The notes under the pieces: generated by a model
Told to the model about the DNA's origin: nothing
Databases searched by the model: none
Seen by the model: only the letters and a program-made list of their open reading frames with translations
Program-made: the position numbers and the translations under genes
Assembly (NCBI GenBank): GCA_029204225.1
Contig: CM055094.1
Location: 19,412,702-19,476,701, forward strand
Length of the DNA: 64,000 bases
Direction of reading: 5' to 3'
Source of the DNA: Diphasiastrum complanatum
Taxonomy: Eukaryota > Streptophyta > Lycopodiopsida > Lycopodiales > Lycopodiaceae
Shown here: piece by piece, positions 1-10,300 of the stretch
Layout: each line of letters opens with the position of its first letter
How positions within the stretch are numbered: the first letter of the stretch is position 1

Positions 1-366
1 TGAAAACTATGTGGCAGACCTACATGGTAGACCTATGTCCCTTTGTGTGAATATTTTCTGGATCCAAACATCTAGTGTGTGGCTATTAGGCTAGAGATAG
101 CATGATATATTAATCTCAACATCAATTAGAGCGAGCTTCTGATCCATTTAAACACGAAACTTACAAGACAATTTGCTTCATGATGTAAATGTGAATCCAA
201 CTTTTCAACAATTGTGATTCCCTAGTGCACAATGTATCACTATCATCACGTGGCAGAAAGTGATTCACTTTTGTGCATATGTTCCATAGAGATGTGAGAC
301 ACTTTACCGCAAATAGGCTTGAAAAAATTGGAAGGTAATTTGGTTGTACAAGAAGCAAGCGTTAAA
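1..366 (+). repeat. Module A, copy 1
   Basis: Dispersed repeat of about 365 bp that recurs near-identically at 4551, 17611 and 57329, and in shortened form at 13687, 41628, 49148 and 53197, with inverted partial copies at 34072 and 60572. Landmarks are the paired 'acgtggcagacc'/'acgtggtagacc' start, 'ggctagagatagcatgat' and the end 'gcaagcgttaaa'. No frame is conserved between copies, so I treat it as non-coding. It brackets the composite units at their right end, but the left copies are truncated, so it is not a proven LTR. Confidence 0.85.
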
Positions 367-850
367 GATTGTGCTCTCTTTCTCTTACCTTAAATGGCGC
401 AAAAAAGCTACTAGAATATCGAACCAATAATATCACAAGCTACATTCAAATGTGCTAAGATAGCACGAAGTGCAGCACAATTTGCTTATAATAGGCTACT
501 TGGCAAATGATCATAATCAATGGTGAGCTGCAAACTCGATCTTTGCCATTACAAATTAGCCTACACCTGGTATAAATAGCATCATTTCCACCAAAAAGAT
601 ACTTTCAGAGGAAGTTGATTTGTAGAAAAACTAGAATTTCAACCTCATAAAACTCTTTAAGAATCTAGGTCCTTAATCTTTCTCATTTGGTGTAGCTATG
701 TATGTAAGCAAATCTTGCAGAACCATTACAAAAAAGTCCCAATATCATGCTTTACTACCATGCTGCCATGCATGCTTTTTGGAAATGCAAACAACTCTGA
801 TGGGAGAAGATTTGATGCTGGCACTTCCTTCTTCAGGCATGGAAATGGAA
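366..850 (+). repeat. Module C, copy 1
   Basis: Repeat joining module A to module D. It matches 18625-19115 and 57700-58148 closely, and its right half also occurs at 14515-14640 and, inverted, at 33300-33430 and 59768-59930. It contains the palindrome-like 'gctgccatgcatgc'. No coding signal is seen. Confidence 0.75.
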
Positions 851-1432
851 TTCAGAAGCTTTGAAAAGCTATAGCTTCAAAGGATTGATTTTCTATCTTT
901 TAGTGGCGATCTATCATTCGCTATGACCATGCTTTATTACTCCTTTGCATCCTTGGACACCATCTACATACATCCACCATGGATCCAGAGCGCCATCAAT
1001 CTCCATTTTCAAAAACCCTAAGCTGCCGAGACATGCTACATTACACAAGAATCGTCACATCTACGCATCCTTGGACACCATCTACATACATCCACCGTGG
1101 ATCCAGAGCGCCATCATCATCCATTTTCAAAAATCCTAAGCTGCTGAGACATGCTACATTACACAAAAATCGTCACATCTAGCACAAGCAAATGCTGAGG
1201 GGTAGTGCTTCTGGAGCTTGTCAAAACCACACATTCAACACCGATTTGGGTTGCCCTCTACTAGTACGTTATCGCGAAGAAACATCATCGTCTCCACATC
1301 CTATCAGAGCGACATTGCTCCAAATTTTTCCACAAATTTCTAGTCTCTATACTCTACCGAGCAAATACTCTACATACACTGCTCATAGAGCCGAGCCCCC
1401 ATACTTTGCAATCACCGTGGACCGAGCTCTCC
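850..1432 (+). repeat. Module D, copy 1, with internal 117-bp tandem duplication
   Basis: Repeat of about 600 bp also found at 14640, 19115, 49755, 54160 and 58148, and inverted at 32680-33300. In this copy and the 49755 copy, the segment 'gcatccttggacaccatcta...cgtcacatcta' is present twice in tandem (about 943-1060 and 1066-1180). The right part holds degenerate 'ccatactctgc'/'accgagc' short repeats. The open frames crossing it are short and differ between copies, so no protein is claimed. This copy stops where the copia relic begins. Confidence 0.75.
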
Positions 1433-2215
1433 TCTCTTGACCAAGGTTTTCTTGACTTTGAGTTTGCTTCTTCTTGAAGCACTCCGACGCATCTCGTCTT
1501 GCCACAAAAGTAGCATTTGATCTTCGACTTATCCTTCTTTGGCTTGCTCGAGCTTTGACTTGGTTCTTCTTGAATGCAACACCTTTGCCTTTGTATTTTC
1601 TCTTGATCTTGATGAAAATAGCCTTGATCATCTCCATCATTGAGGGAGAGCTTCTCCATCCTTGACTTGATGTGAGTTCTCCTACTCTCCTCGACCATGA
1701 GGAATCCTTGAGATCTTCAACTGAAGGCAACTTGCCCATGATTGCATAGCCTTGCACCAAGTTAGCAAAATCCATACTTAAACCATTCAAGATTGGTTGA
1801 ACAAGTTCACTTTCCTTAATAGAATCTCCTATGTAAGCAAACTCTTTGTTTAAGTCCTTAACTCCTCAGCACATATGGATTTGATTCTTCAAGGATATCA
1901 CCCTTGAAGTATTCTTGGATTCATATATCTTTTGAAGAGTTTCCATGATTCTTGAGCCAAGATGCCAAGCACCTACCTCCTTAAGAAGCTCATGAGCTAC
2001 ATTCATTTTTATACAATGGAGAGCAACCTTCCACCTCTTTTGTATTTTGTAGCTTCTTGAGGGTGAATAGGCTCATCCTCTTCGCCACTCGCTATATCCA
2101 TTAGATCTTGTAAAATAAGGATTGATTCCATTCTTAGCTTTCAAAATGAATAATTAGAAGCATTCAATCTATCATGTGAATCCAAAAGATATGCATTCAT
2201 TGCTCTTGACTGCCT
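1433..2215 (-). pseudogene. Copia family 2 gag fragment
   Basis: Read on the minus strand, this encodes the N-terminal gag region of a Ty1/copia polyprotein. It covers a start near 2198-2215, a 'LRMESILILQDLMD'-like stretch shared with the intact element at 25936, 'NGLSMDFANLVQGYAIMGKL', and the basic linker before the zinc knuckle (CYFCGKT at about 1490-1510). The frame is broken several times and the knuckle lacks its distal His/Cys pair. The piece ends abruptly against module D. Gag coats retroelement RNA, but this copy cannot make a complete protein. Near-identical copies lie at 15980-17325 and 55690-57051. Confidence 0.8.
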
Positions 2216-2420
2216 CCTCCTTGATCTCGACTTCACAAGGATATAGGATTCACCTAACCTGAACCAAAAGGAATCATATGCACATAAATATGCCTCTTCA
2301 AATCATTCCTACGAGATCAGTTGAATCATCATGCAATAATCAATCCAAATATCTCACAAATCAAGCAAAATTGAACACAATCTTGACTAGAATTGCATTC
2401 ACTTGATGAGCACTTGTCAC
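2216..2420 (-). repeat. Copia family 2 leader region
   Basis: Non-coding sequence upstream of the family 2 gag start. It is repeated at 4233-4550, 17326-17610 and 57052-57328, always beside the gag N-terminus or module A. By position it is the element's 5' leader. The family 2 primer-binding site could not be located. Confidence 0.6.
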
Positions 2421-3180
2421 CACATTTATCCTGAACTAGGACATCAGCAAACTCCCCTTTATTGCCCACTTTTCCACTAGTAGGAGGTTGGGGTTCTTTT
2501 TGATAAAAATACACGCAAATAAATCCATTTGATTCTAGAAATGATGGAGAAAGCACCTACTTAAAATCCAAACAAGATCTAGAAGCTAGATTACTAATCA
2601 ATGCATTGATTCCTAGTTTATCTTGGCTTGAACTCCATGAATTATCTCAAAAACTCTTCACACATGTGGATGTACGGCTTTGCTGCTGCCTGCATACTAT
2701 CCTGCAACTCCAATCTCATTCAATGATTATAAAAAATCATAAGCCAATTGCATTCATCAGTCAAATCATAGACTCAAACTAGTCAAGAAGGAAAATCTCA
2801 ATTTTGCTCATAATTGGATGAAAATCCCATCACATACTTATACATGTAGAGCTCGAATTTGAGCGTATTACGGCTTCTATGTAATCATCACAACCTAACC
2901 CTAACATCCAACCTAAAGATCCAGTTGATCCATTCTATTTAGGGTCGATACCTCGAGATCCAAAAAACAATGCAAAAATTGCTATTTTAAGATCCTACTT
3001 TTTTTCTACCCTATATCTATGCACTCTTTGGACACATTCCAAAGGTACCATTCCAAATCTAGGTTAATAATTTGACTTAGAATAAGGTATCCTATGCTTT
3101 TGGCATGTGTGACATCCCAAATGGCCTCAAAGTCATTTACAAGTGGAATTTATGCAAACTAGCTTGTGTAAATTTAACAC
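2421..3180 (-). repeat. Putative LTR of copia family 2
   Basis: This segment recurs at 52308-53068. Its right edge ends 'aaatttaaca' followed by the pyrimidine run 'ctcctcctcac'. Read on the minus strand this is a purine-rich tract followed by TGTTAAATTT, as expected for a polypurine tract meeting the 5' edge of a 3' LTR. Adjacent sequence at 3181-3440 matches the C-terminal RNase H region of a copia polyprotein, which fits. The left edge is defined only by where the two copies stop matching ('accacatttatcc'). Confidence 0.55.
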
Positions 3181-4075
3181 TCCTCCTCACAACTAGTTTG
3201 AAGATAACATAGAATTGCTATCAACCCTAGGGCTGACCTTAACTTCACAAATGCAGCTCTTTGAAGTGGTTTAGTGAGGATATCAGCAACACATTCACTA
3301 CTTGCCACATGCTCCAAAGATATCTCCTTAGATTGCACCTCCTCTGACACAAAATGATGAGAGATCTCGATATGTTTTGGTCTTGCATGGAAGATAGGTG
3401 TTGGACTGAAATGTTGTCACTGTAGAGAGTTGGAACATCATATAAACTTTGCTAAGGATCTTCGAAGTCCTAAGGCAAGCTCCTCCTTGCACATGATCTA
3501 CATGGATTTTGAGTTGATGTGGCCAAGTCCTCTGTGCCATAGAATATGGTTGGATAGCTTGGTCTCCCTGGCTAGCATCACAATATTAGCATCCACATAG
3601 GCATCTAGTTTGAACAATCTTCCAAACCTTATGCCTTTAGCAATGATCTTGCCATCCTTCTCGATGTTACATGTATTTGTGGCAAACTCCACAATCAAAC
3701 CATTGTCAAGCAATTGTCCCACACTAAGCAAGTTCTTAGTGATACTAGAAATGTAAAGTACTCCATCAATCTTGATTTTCCTTGAAAATACCAAGCATAA
3801 AGGTATGGATCCTATTCCTTCGATCTTACGAGCATAATTATTTGATGTAAAAATTGACTTGACAGGCCCTTCATAGGTAGATAAGGTTGAAAAATACTCC
3901 CTCTTACTTGTCATGTGGGAGCTAGTCCCACTATCTATCCACCAAGGGTCTTCACCTCTTATGCTTGAAGAAGAGAAACTTGGCATCATGACGAAATCTT
4001 CATGAGAGCTCTCCTCCTCCTCTTGACCAAGATTTGCTGGACTTTGAGTTTGCTTTTTCTTGAATAGATGCAAAA
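3181..4075 (-). pseudogene. Internally deleted copia family 2 polyprotein
   Basis: On the minus strand the higher-coordinate half (about 3520-4070) encodes the aspartic protease site (WWIDSG, here followed by TSSHMT rather than ATSHMT) and the GAG-pre-integrase region (KNLLSVGQLLDNG, then LWHRGLGH). The lower half (3181-3440) matches the end of RNase H, including the 'EHVASSE'-type region and the terminal coding tract next to the LTR. Integrase and reverse transcriptase, which should lie between, are missing, so about 2 kb was deleted around 3440-3520. The protein is dead. It shows that family 2 once had a normal copia layout. Confidence 0.75.
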
Positions 4076-4232
4076 TAGAAATGATTAAAAGACTAGATAT
4101 CCCACTACCTAGGGACTTGATAAAGCTCAAAACGCGACCTCTCAATAAGATCCTCCCGATCTTAAGCCAAATCATATCTAGTAATGTTAACAAGAATGGA
4201 AACTAGCTTGAATTTGCATAAAAATTGGATGT
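4076..4232. other. Short unassigned segment
   Basis: About 155 bp between the copia relic and its repeated leader. No other copy is seen in the window and no coding signal is recognised. Confidence 0.4.
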
Positions 4233-4550
4233 AGAACTGCCTCCTCCTTGATCTCGACTTCACAAGGATATAGGATTCACCTAACCTGAACCAAAAGGAA
4301 TCATATGCACATAAATATGCCTCTTCAAATAATTCCTACAAGATCAGTTGAATCATCAAGCAATAATCAATCCAAACTATGTCACAAATCAAGCAAAATT
4401 GAACACAATCTTGACTAGAATTGCATTCACTTGATGAGCAATTGGCAAGAACTTTGGGCTGACCCTAAAATTTAATTTCTAAGATCTCAATAAGTCTAAG
4501 AACTAACTATCACAGTACCAAAGATAAGGATCTACCTTCCTTTTGATTGA
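4233..4550 (-). repeat. Copia family 2 leader, second copy
   Basis: Repeats the sequence at 2216-2420 and extends it through 'ctttgggctgaccctaaaatttaa' to the border with module A. The same leader-to-A junction occurs at 17605 and 57325. Confidence 0.6.
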
Positions 4551-4917
4551 TTGAGAACTACGTGGCAGACCTACGTGGTAGACCTGTGTCCCTCTGTGTG
4601 AATATTTTCTAGATCCAAACATCTAGTGTGTGGCTATTAGGCTAGAGATAGCATGATATATTAATCTCAACATCCATTGGAGTGAGCTTTCGATCCACTT
4701 GAACACGAAACTTACAAGACTATTTGCTTCATGATGTAAATCTGAATCCAACTTATCAACAATGTGATTCCCTAGTGCACAATGTATCACTATCATCACG
4801 TGGCAGAAAGTGATTCACTTTTGTGCATATGTTCCATAGAGATGTGAGACACTTTACCGCGAATAGGCTTGAAAAAATTGGAAGGTAATTTGGTTGTACA
4901 AGAAGCAAGCGTTAAAA
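4551..4917 (+). repeat. Module A, copy 2
   Basis: Full-length copy of the 365-bp repeat, followed directly by module B as at 17967. Confidence 0.85.
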
Positions 4918-5688
4918 AATGAAGGGGCCTAGACAAATTTTTTCAAGGTTATGTCCTTGGAGATGGCCAATAATCAACTCCAAGCATCTACGATGAACTA
5001 CAACAACACTTGGCTTAACACACAAGCTTCAAACTTTCAAGACTTCTTCAGGAACTACAAAGAACATGTTTAAGCTTAAAGACAAGTGGATGCAAAAACA
5101 TCAGTATGTCTTGAAAACTTCCATACATGTGTATACATTGTTAATTTTAGAGCCACATGCAAAGGGGGGTACCATTATGGTGCATTTTAGAGTAAGGGAT
5201 CAAGCAAATACTTATAAAACTGGTATAGGGCAAGTTAGACACAATGATAAATTCATGAGAACAAGTTAATGAAGCTCAAAAAGTCATTTGGGGTGAGATC
5301 TTGCCGAGTCCCAATTTGTTACCTTGCTATTTGTGAACTTGCCCCAAGATAAGGTGAAAAAAAACTTTTAATATTACGAATGACAACCACGAAGCTATCA
5401 TAGTTTCAATCAACATCGATATAATTAAACAACAAAAATCATCACATACATGCAAACAAGATGGCAAACACTCATCAATTTTTCTGTGCATGATTCGAGC
5501 CGGAGTGTCTTCATGCCCAAATTCCTAAAAATTGGAGATACCGGAACAACAAATTTACATTTTTCTAGAACCTATTGCATCATTATTTGATTGTGCTCTC
5601 TTTCTCTTACCTTAAATGGTGCAAAAAAGCTACTAGAATATCGAACCAATAATATCACAAGCTACATTCAAATGTGCTAAGATAACAC
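4918..5688 (+). repeat. Module B with a scrap of module C
   Basis: Module B runs from 'aatgaaggggcctagac' to 'attcgagccgga'. Its best copy is at 17967-18620, with partial copies at 14223, 41950, 49447 and 53729 and inverted copies at 33430 and 59930. The last 100 bp are the start of module C, cut at 'gctaagataacac', where a fragment of gene E is joined. Several short frames exist but none is conserved between copies. Confidence 0.75.
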
Positions 5689-5816
5689 TGGTCCAACCAC
5701 CACCAACACAACAATCCAGGCAAAGGACCAAGACATGAGCGAAGCGTCATGCTTCATCAGATGAAACAGACTCAGATGATATGGAGCTTGACCTCACTAG
5801 TAACGTATGTAGTTAA
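5689..5816 (+). pseudogene. Gene E, C-terminal fragment
   Basis: This 128-bp piece matches the last 40 codons of the longest gene E copy (20690-20828). It encodes a lysine/arginine-rich stretch (RTK-R-KRH type) followed by an acidic serine-rich tail and a TAA stop at 5814-5816. The basic cluster looks like a nuclear localisation signal. Everything upstream in the gene has been deleted here. The parent protein is not recognised. Confidence 0.6.
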
Positions 5817-6690
5817 TTGGAAGTTGGATAGCCGCAACGCGTGGGGTCCATACTTCAAGATTCTATTTTCTACCATTAACTAACATAACTTCTCATGTAA
5901 ATGCAAATCGTATTGCACATCAAAGTTTTCTTTCCATCTACTCAAAGCGTTCACATCAAAGAAAAACAGTCTTATCGATCTGAAAATCATAGCAAGAACC
6001 TTTGAATATTTTGGACCACAATGAGCGCCAACGTGAATCTTGAAATTCAGAAAATACGGAGTGTGTTGGATCAAATGTAGTGGCAAGTTTATTTCAGACT
6101 TTTGCAATTCAAAAATTTCCAATTTCAACACACATCTATTGAAATAATATTTGGCCTATTTTGCTCATAACTGCAAAGCTTTGATTTTGCATATAAAGCA
6201 AGGAACTTGGAGTGTGATGCATCAAAAAGAGTGCCAAGGTCATTTCAAACTTTTCCAATTAATTTTTTTTTTATAAGTAAGACGAGTTTTAATAGCTTAC
6301 AAGATATATAACAAGTTGTTTTTCTACAAGATTAATCTATCGATTATTAAGATGTCTAAATATCATCTCCATATTGATCTTCCCACAGAATATGCTCCAC
6401 TATCAAGAAAAAATCTGAAAGGATCCACCTTACCAGCTCACCAAAGGACGAAAGACAGGAAACAAGTTTCAAACAGGTTTTAAAGAAGATCATGAAATTC
6501 TATTTTGGATTTTTAGTAAAATAGAATATCCAGAGTTAATTAAGAATCATATGAGCAACACACCACTCAATGTTCCTAGAATAGGTGATTTTAAGGTGGA
6601 ATGGCATTTGGTTCACACACCAAGAGCTACAGGGAGTGAAAATCCAAAACTTAGCGGAATGTTTTAACTGATCAAACAACATTCAGATAG
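5817..6690 (+). repeat. Module F, copy 1
   Basis: About 870 bp downstream of gene E, repeated at 20829-21700 with the same neighbours on both sides. Minus-strand frames of up to about 80 codons are present in both copies but contain different breaks, so they are probably not translated. No known domain is visible. Confidence 0.7.
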
Positions 6691-6774
6691 CTAAAACCAA
6701 TAAAACCCAAGCCGTACACTCGTCGATCCAACAGCGGATCAGATCTATGCCGCGTAATACAACCGTCCACACGT

Positions 6775-7160
6775 GTGAGACCACACGTGCTACAATACAC
6801 GTCAATCTGCCATTCGGCCACGTGCCCACACGTGCGAGCTAACACATGCCAGAACACACGTCACCAAACCATTCGACCACATGGCCACATGTGCAAGTTT
6901 CACACATGAGGATACAGAAGTGTTGTCCCACACGTCAGGTACTGATTGGGCCACGTGACCACACCTGCAGGCCGATACGTGCAAGAACACATGTCGTTGA
7001 TCCATTCGGCCACGTGTCCCCATGTGGGATCCCACACGTGTTGATCCAGACGTGCAGTTTCACACATGCGTATACAAACGTGTGGTTCCACATGTCAGCT
7101 ACTGACTGGGCCACGTGTCGCTGGGATTCACACGTGCCAACTTTTTTCTCCTATATAAGT
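6775..7160 (+). promoter_or_regulatory. G-box array upstream of a TATA box (module G, copy 1)
   Basis: About 370 bp contain at least nine CACGTG palindromes plus further CACATG, ACGTG and CATGTG variants, many in 'ggccacgtg' or 'cacacgtg' context. A canonical plant TATA box, ctatataag, follows at 7151-7159. CACGTG (G-box) is bound by plant bZIP and bHLH factors. Chance predicts roughly 0.1 copies in this length. The second copy at 21780-22171 keeps both the array and the TATA box. I infer a promoter or enhancer, probably of a mobile element. The driven transcript is unknown. An ATG at 7181 opens a 23-codon frame, but it sits about where transcription should start. Confidence 0.6.
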
Positions 7161-7252
7161 CCATTCCCGGGGATTGTACAATGGCCGGTGATTCCAAGGA
7201 TTTCAGAAAGGTCAACATACGACGAGTTGAGGCTACAACTACAACCACATAG

Positions 7253-8389
<1,137 letters not shown>

Positions 8390-8855
8390 AATCATATATA
8401 TTATAATGTTCACACGTGTGGAATCAAGATCTACAAGAAAATCAACATTCTACACATAGAAAACCAAGATAGAGAAAATCACATGAGATGGACATAAGAG
8501 ATGAATTCTCCACAAAGAAAGAAAGTTTGATGATTATTTCTCGACTTAGGTACAACTATTTATAGCTTCCAAAATGTCATTTGGCCACTTGCCCCAAACT
8601 TGACCTAATTTGGAAACTTCTAGATACTTTATCAAAAACCTAGAAAATCTAGTCTAGATGCAATGTACCAAAATTAGCCAATTAGAATGGGTCCAAACTT
8701 GACCTCATCCACTGATCTACTTGCCAGAGGTAGTTAAACCACTATTTAGGCCCTTATTAACAAATATGAAACTAACTCGAAGTTGAGATTCATTTTGGCC
8801 TCCAAAATTGCCAAATGAAAAACCAAACTAGTTGACAATTTTTAACACCATGTCC
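8390..8855 (-). repeat. Old copia-like LTR (module I), copy 1
   Basis: The order of landmarks matches the LTR of the intact element at 25287-25940. Both have the palindrome tcacacgtgtg, then ctatttatag (a TATA box on the minus strand), then 'ttggccacttg', then 'ctcgacctc', then a terminus 'tagttgacaattttt(c/a)aca'. Overall sequence is diverged. I infer a solo or fragmentary LTR of a sister family in the same orientation. Copies occur at 24935-25286 (interrupted by the intact element) and 44920-45140. Confidence 0.6.
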
Positions 8856-9145
8856 TCTAGACAACTCCATTGATGAATACAATTTATAGGTTTTTGAAAG
8901 CAGTGTACCAAAATTTAGCCAATTAGAATGGGTCCAAACTCGACCTCATCCACTTATCTACTTGCCAGAGGTAGTTAAACCACTATTTAGGCCCTTATTA
9001 ACAAATATGAAACTAACTCGAAGTTGAGATTCATTTTGGCCTCCAAAATTGCCAAATAAAAAACCAAACTAGTTGACAATTTTTCACACCATGTCCTCTA
9101 GACATCTCCATTGATGAATACAATTTATAAGTTTTTGAAAGCAAT
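8655..9145. repeat. Tandem duplication of about 245 bp across the old LTR end
   Basis: The stretch from 'gtaccaaaattagccaatta' to 'tttttgaaagca' occurs at about 8665-8900 and again at about 8905-9145 with few differences. It spans the LTR terminus, so two LTR ends lie in tandem. Confidence 0.75.
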
Positions 9146-10300
9146 TTCGAATGCAATCAGGGTCATGTTTTAGCTCATTGATCTCTCTTTCACATTACAA
9201 AAGTTTTTAAAATACATCGTTCTAGGATTCAAGAATGGATTTTGGAATGAATTATATTTCATTGAAGTTTGAACGAGCTTGGAAATTTGAAGATTGAATG
9301 AAGCTGTAATCTAGGATTTTCAAAACTCAAAGTTGTTCATGCAAATTAAGTCATTTTTGTTAATATATTAAAATGTTGTAATGTAGGGTTTCCAAAAACA
9401 AATTGAAAATTTGTTTAAAAAAAATGCTTATTCCTTGTTACACGACTAAATAACATATAGTTAAAAAGCATATAATGAATCTATGCTATGTTGCAAACAT
9501 ATGCAAGTTACATTGCATTCATTCACACTTCACAAATCATTGGAATTTGAATTTGAACAAAATCATTGAAATGAGTAGATCAATGTTTAAATGAAGCGGT
9601 AAATATTATAATCTTCCCATTTAATTCAATTATATCTATATATTATTGGTGCATTAATAGGATAAAAACTCGTTATTATTATTTTCTTTGTTTCTATTGA
9701 TTCAAGCAAGCACAACTCGTCTAGATGATGACCACAATGCCTCTAAGGAGAAAGAGTTTTTCATTTTTTTTTAACTTTGATTTTTCTTCAATTTCAAATT
9801 TAATGATCTTCCCATGTGTGGTGAGTTGGTGTCTGCACTTGAGTTGGGCTTGTACACTCAAGTTTGATTCTTTGCAATCCCCCCAAATTAATATAAAAAG
9901 TAACATTATTCTCAAAGCATGTACTATGAGCTAAAAACAACACTTGGAGAGTAAAGAGTTAGGAATATGTCAAACACTTTTACACCTAGTATTTGGCAAG
10001 ATCGGATTCTTTGCGATAACCCCCCCCCCCCCCCCAATTCTTAATATAACTTCTCAAAGCATCTAGTACGAGCTACAAACAACACTTGGTAAGTCTTAAG
10101 ACTTGGAGAGTAAAGAGTTATGCATTTGTCAAATACTTTTACACCTAGCATTTGGCAAGTTAGACGCAATGGTAGTAATTATAAGAATGAGTTAGACAAG
10201 CTTGTGAAGCCATCTAGAGGTGATTTGTTGTTTAGTTGCCTAGCTACATATCAAGCTACCCCAAGTTACCAAACAGTTTACTATTATTTTGAGTAACAAC
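9146..10300. other. Non-coding AT-rich stretch with poly-C run
   Basis: No gene is recognised. The first 200 bp recur at 45180-45345. The part at about 9800-9890 is an inverted piece of module H, and 9900-10300 is a diverged, partly duplicated relative of module B. A run of about 16 C lies at 10020-10035. The inverse of about 9900-10050 occurs at 23700-23810 with a G run. Confidence 0.5.

Noticed and set aside
945-1440. Frames of 60-150 codons in module D (also at 14875, 19345, 50023, 58266)
   Set aside because: Ends and frames differ between copies, and composition follows the short repeats. I found no shared start or domain.
3328-3540. A separate 70-codon gene in the copia relic
   Set aside because: It spans the deletion junction of the relic, with ends in two different copia domains.
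7181-7252. A conserved 23-codon frame (start MAGDSKDFRK) after the G-box TATA box
   Set aside because: The ATG is about 30 bp from the TATA box, where transcription should start, so there would be almost no leader. Two copies of a duplicated block are not evidence of selection.
10020-10035. Poly-C run as a functional i-motif or G-quadruplex
   Set aside because: An isolated homopolymer run without repeated G/C tracts. It is probably replication slippage, and similar runs at 13445 and 23803 are copy-specific.
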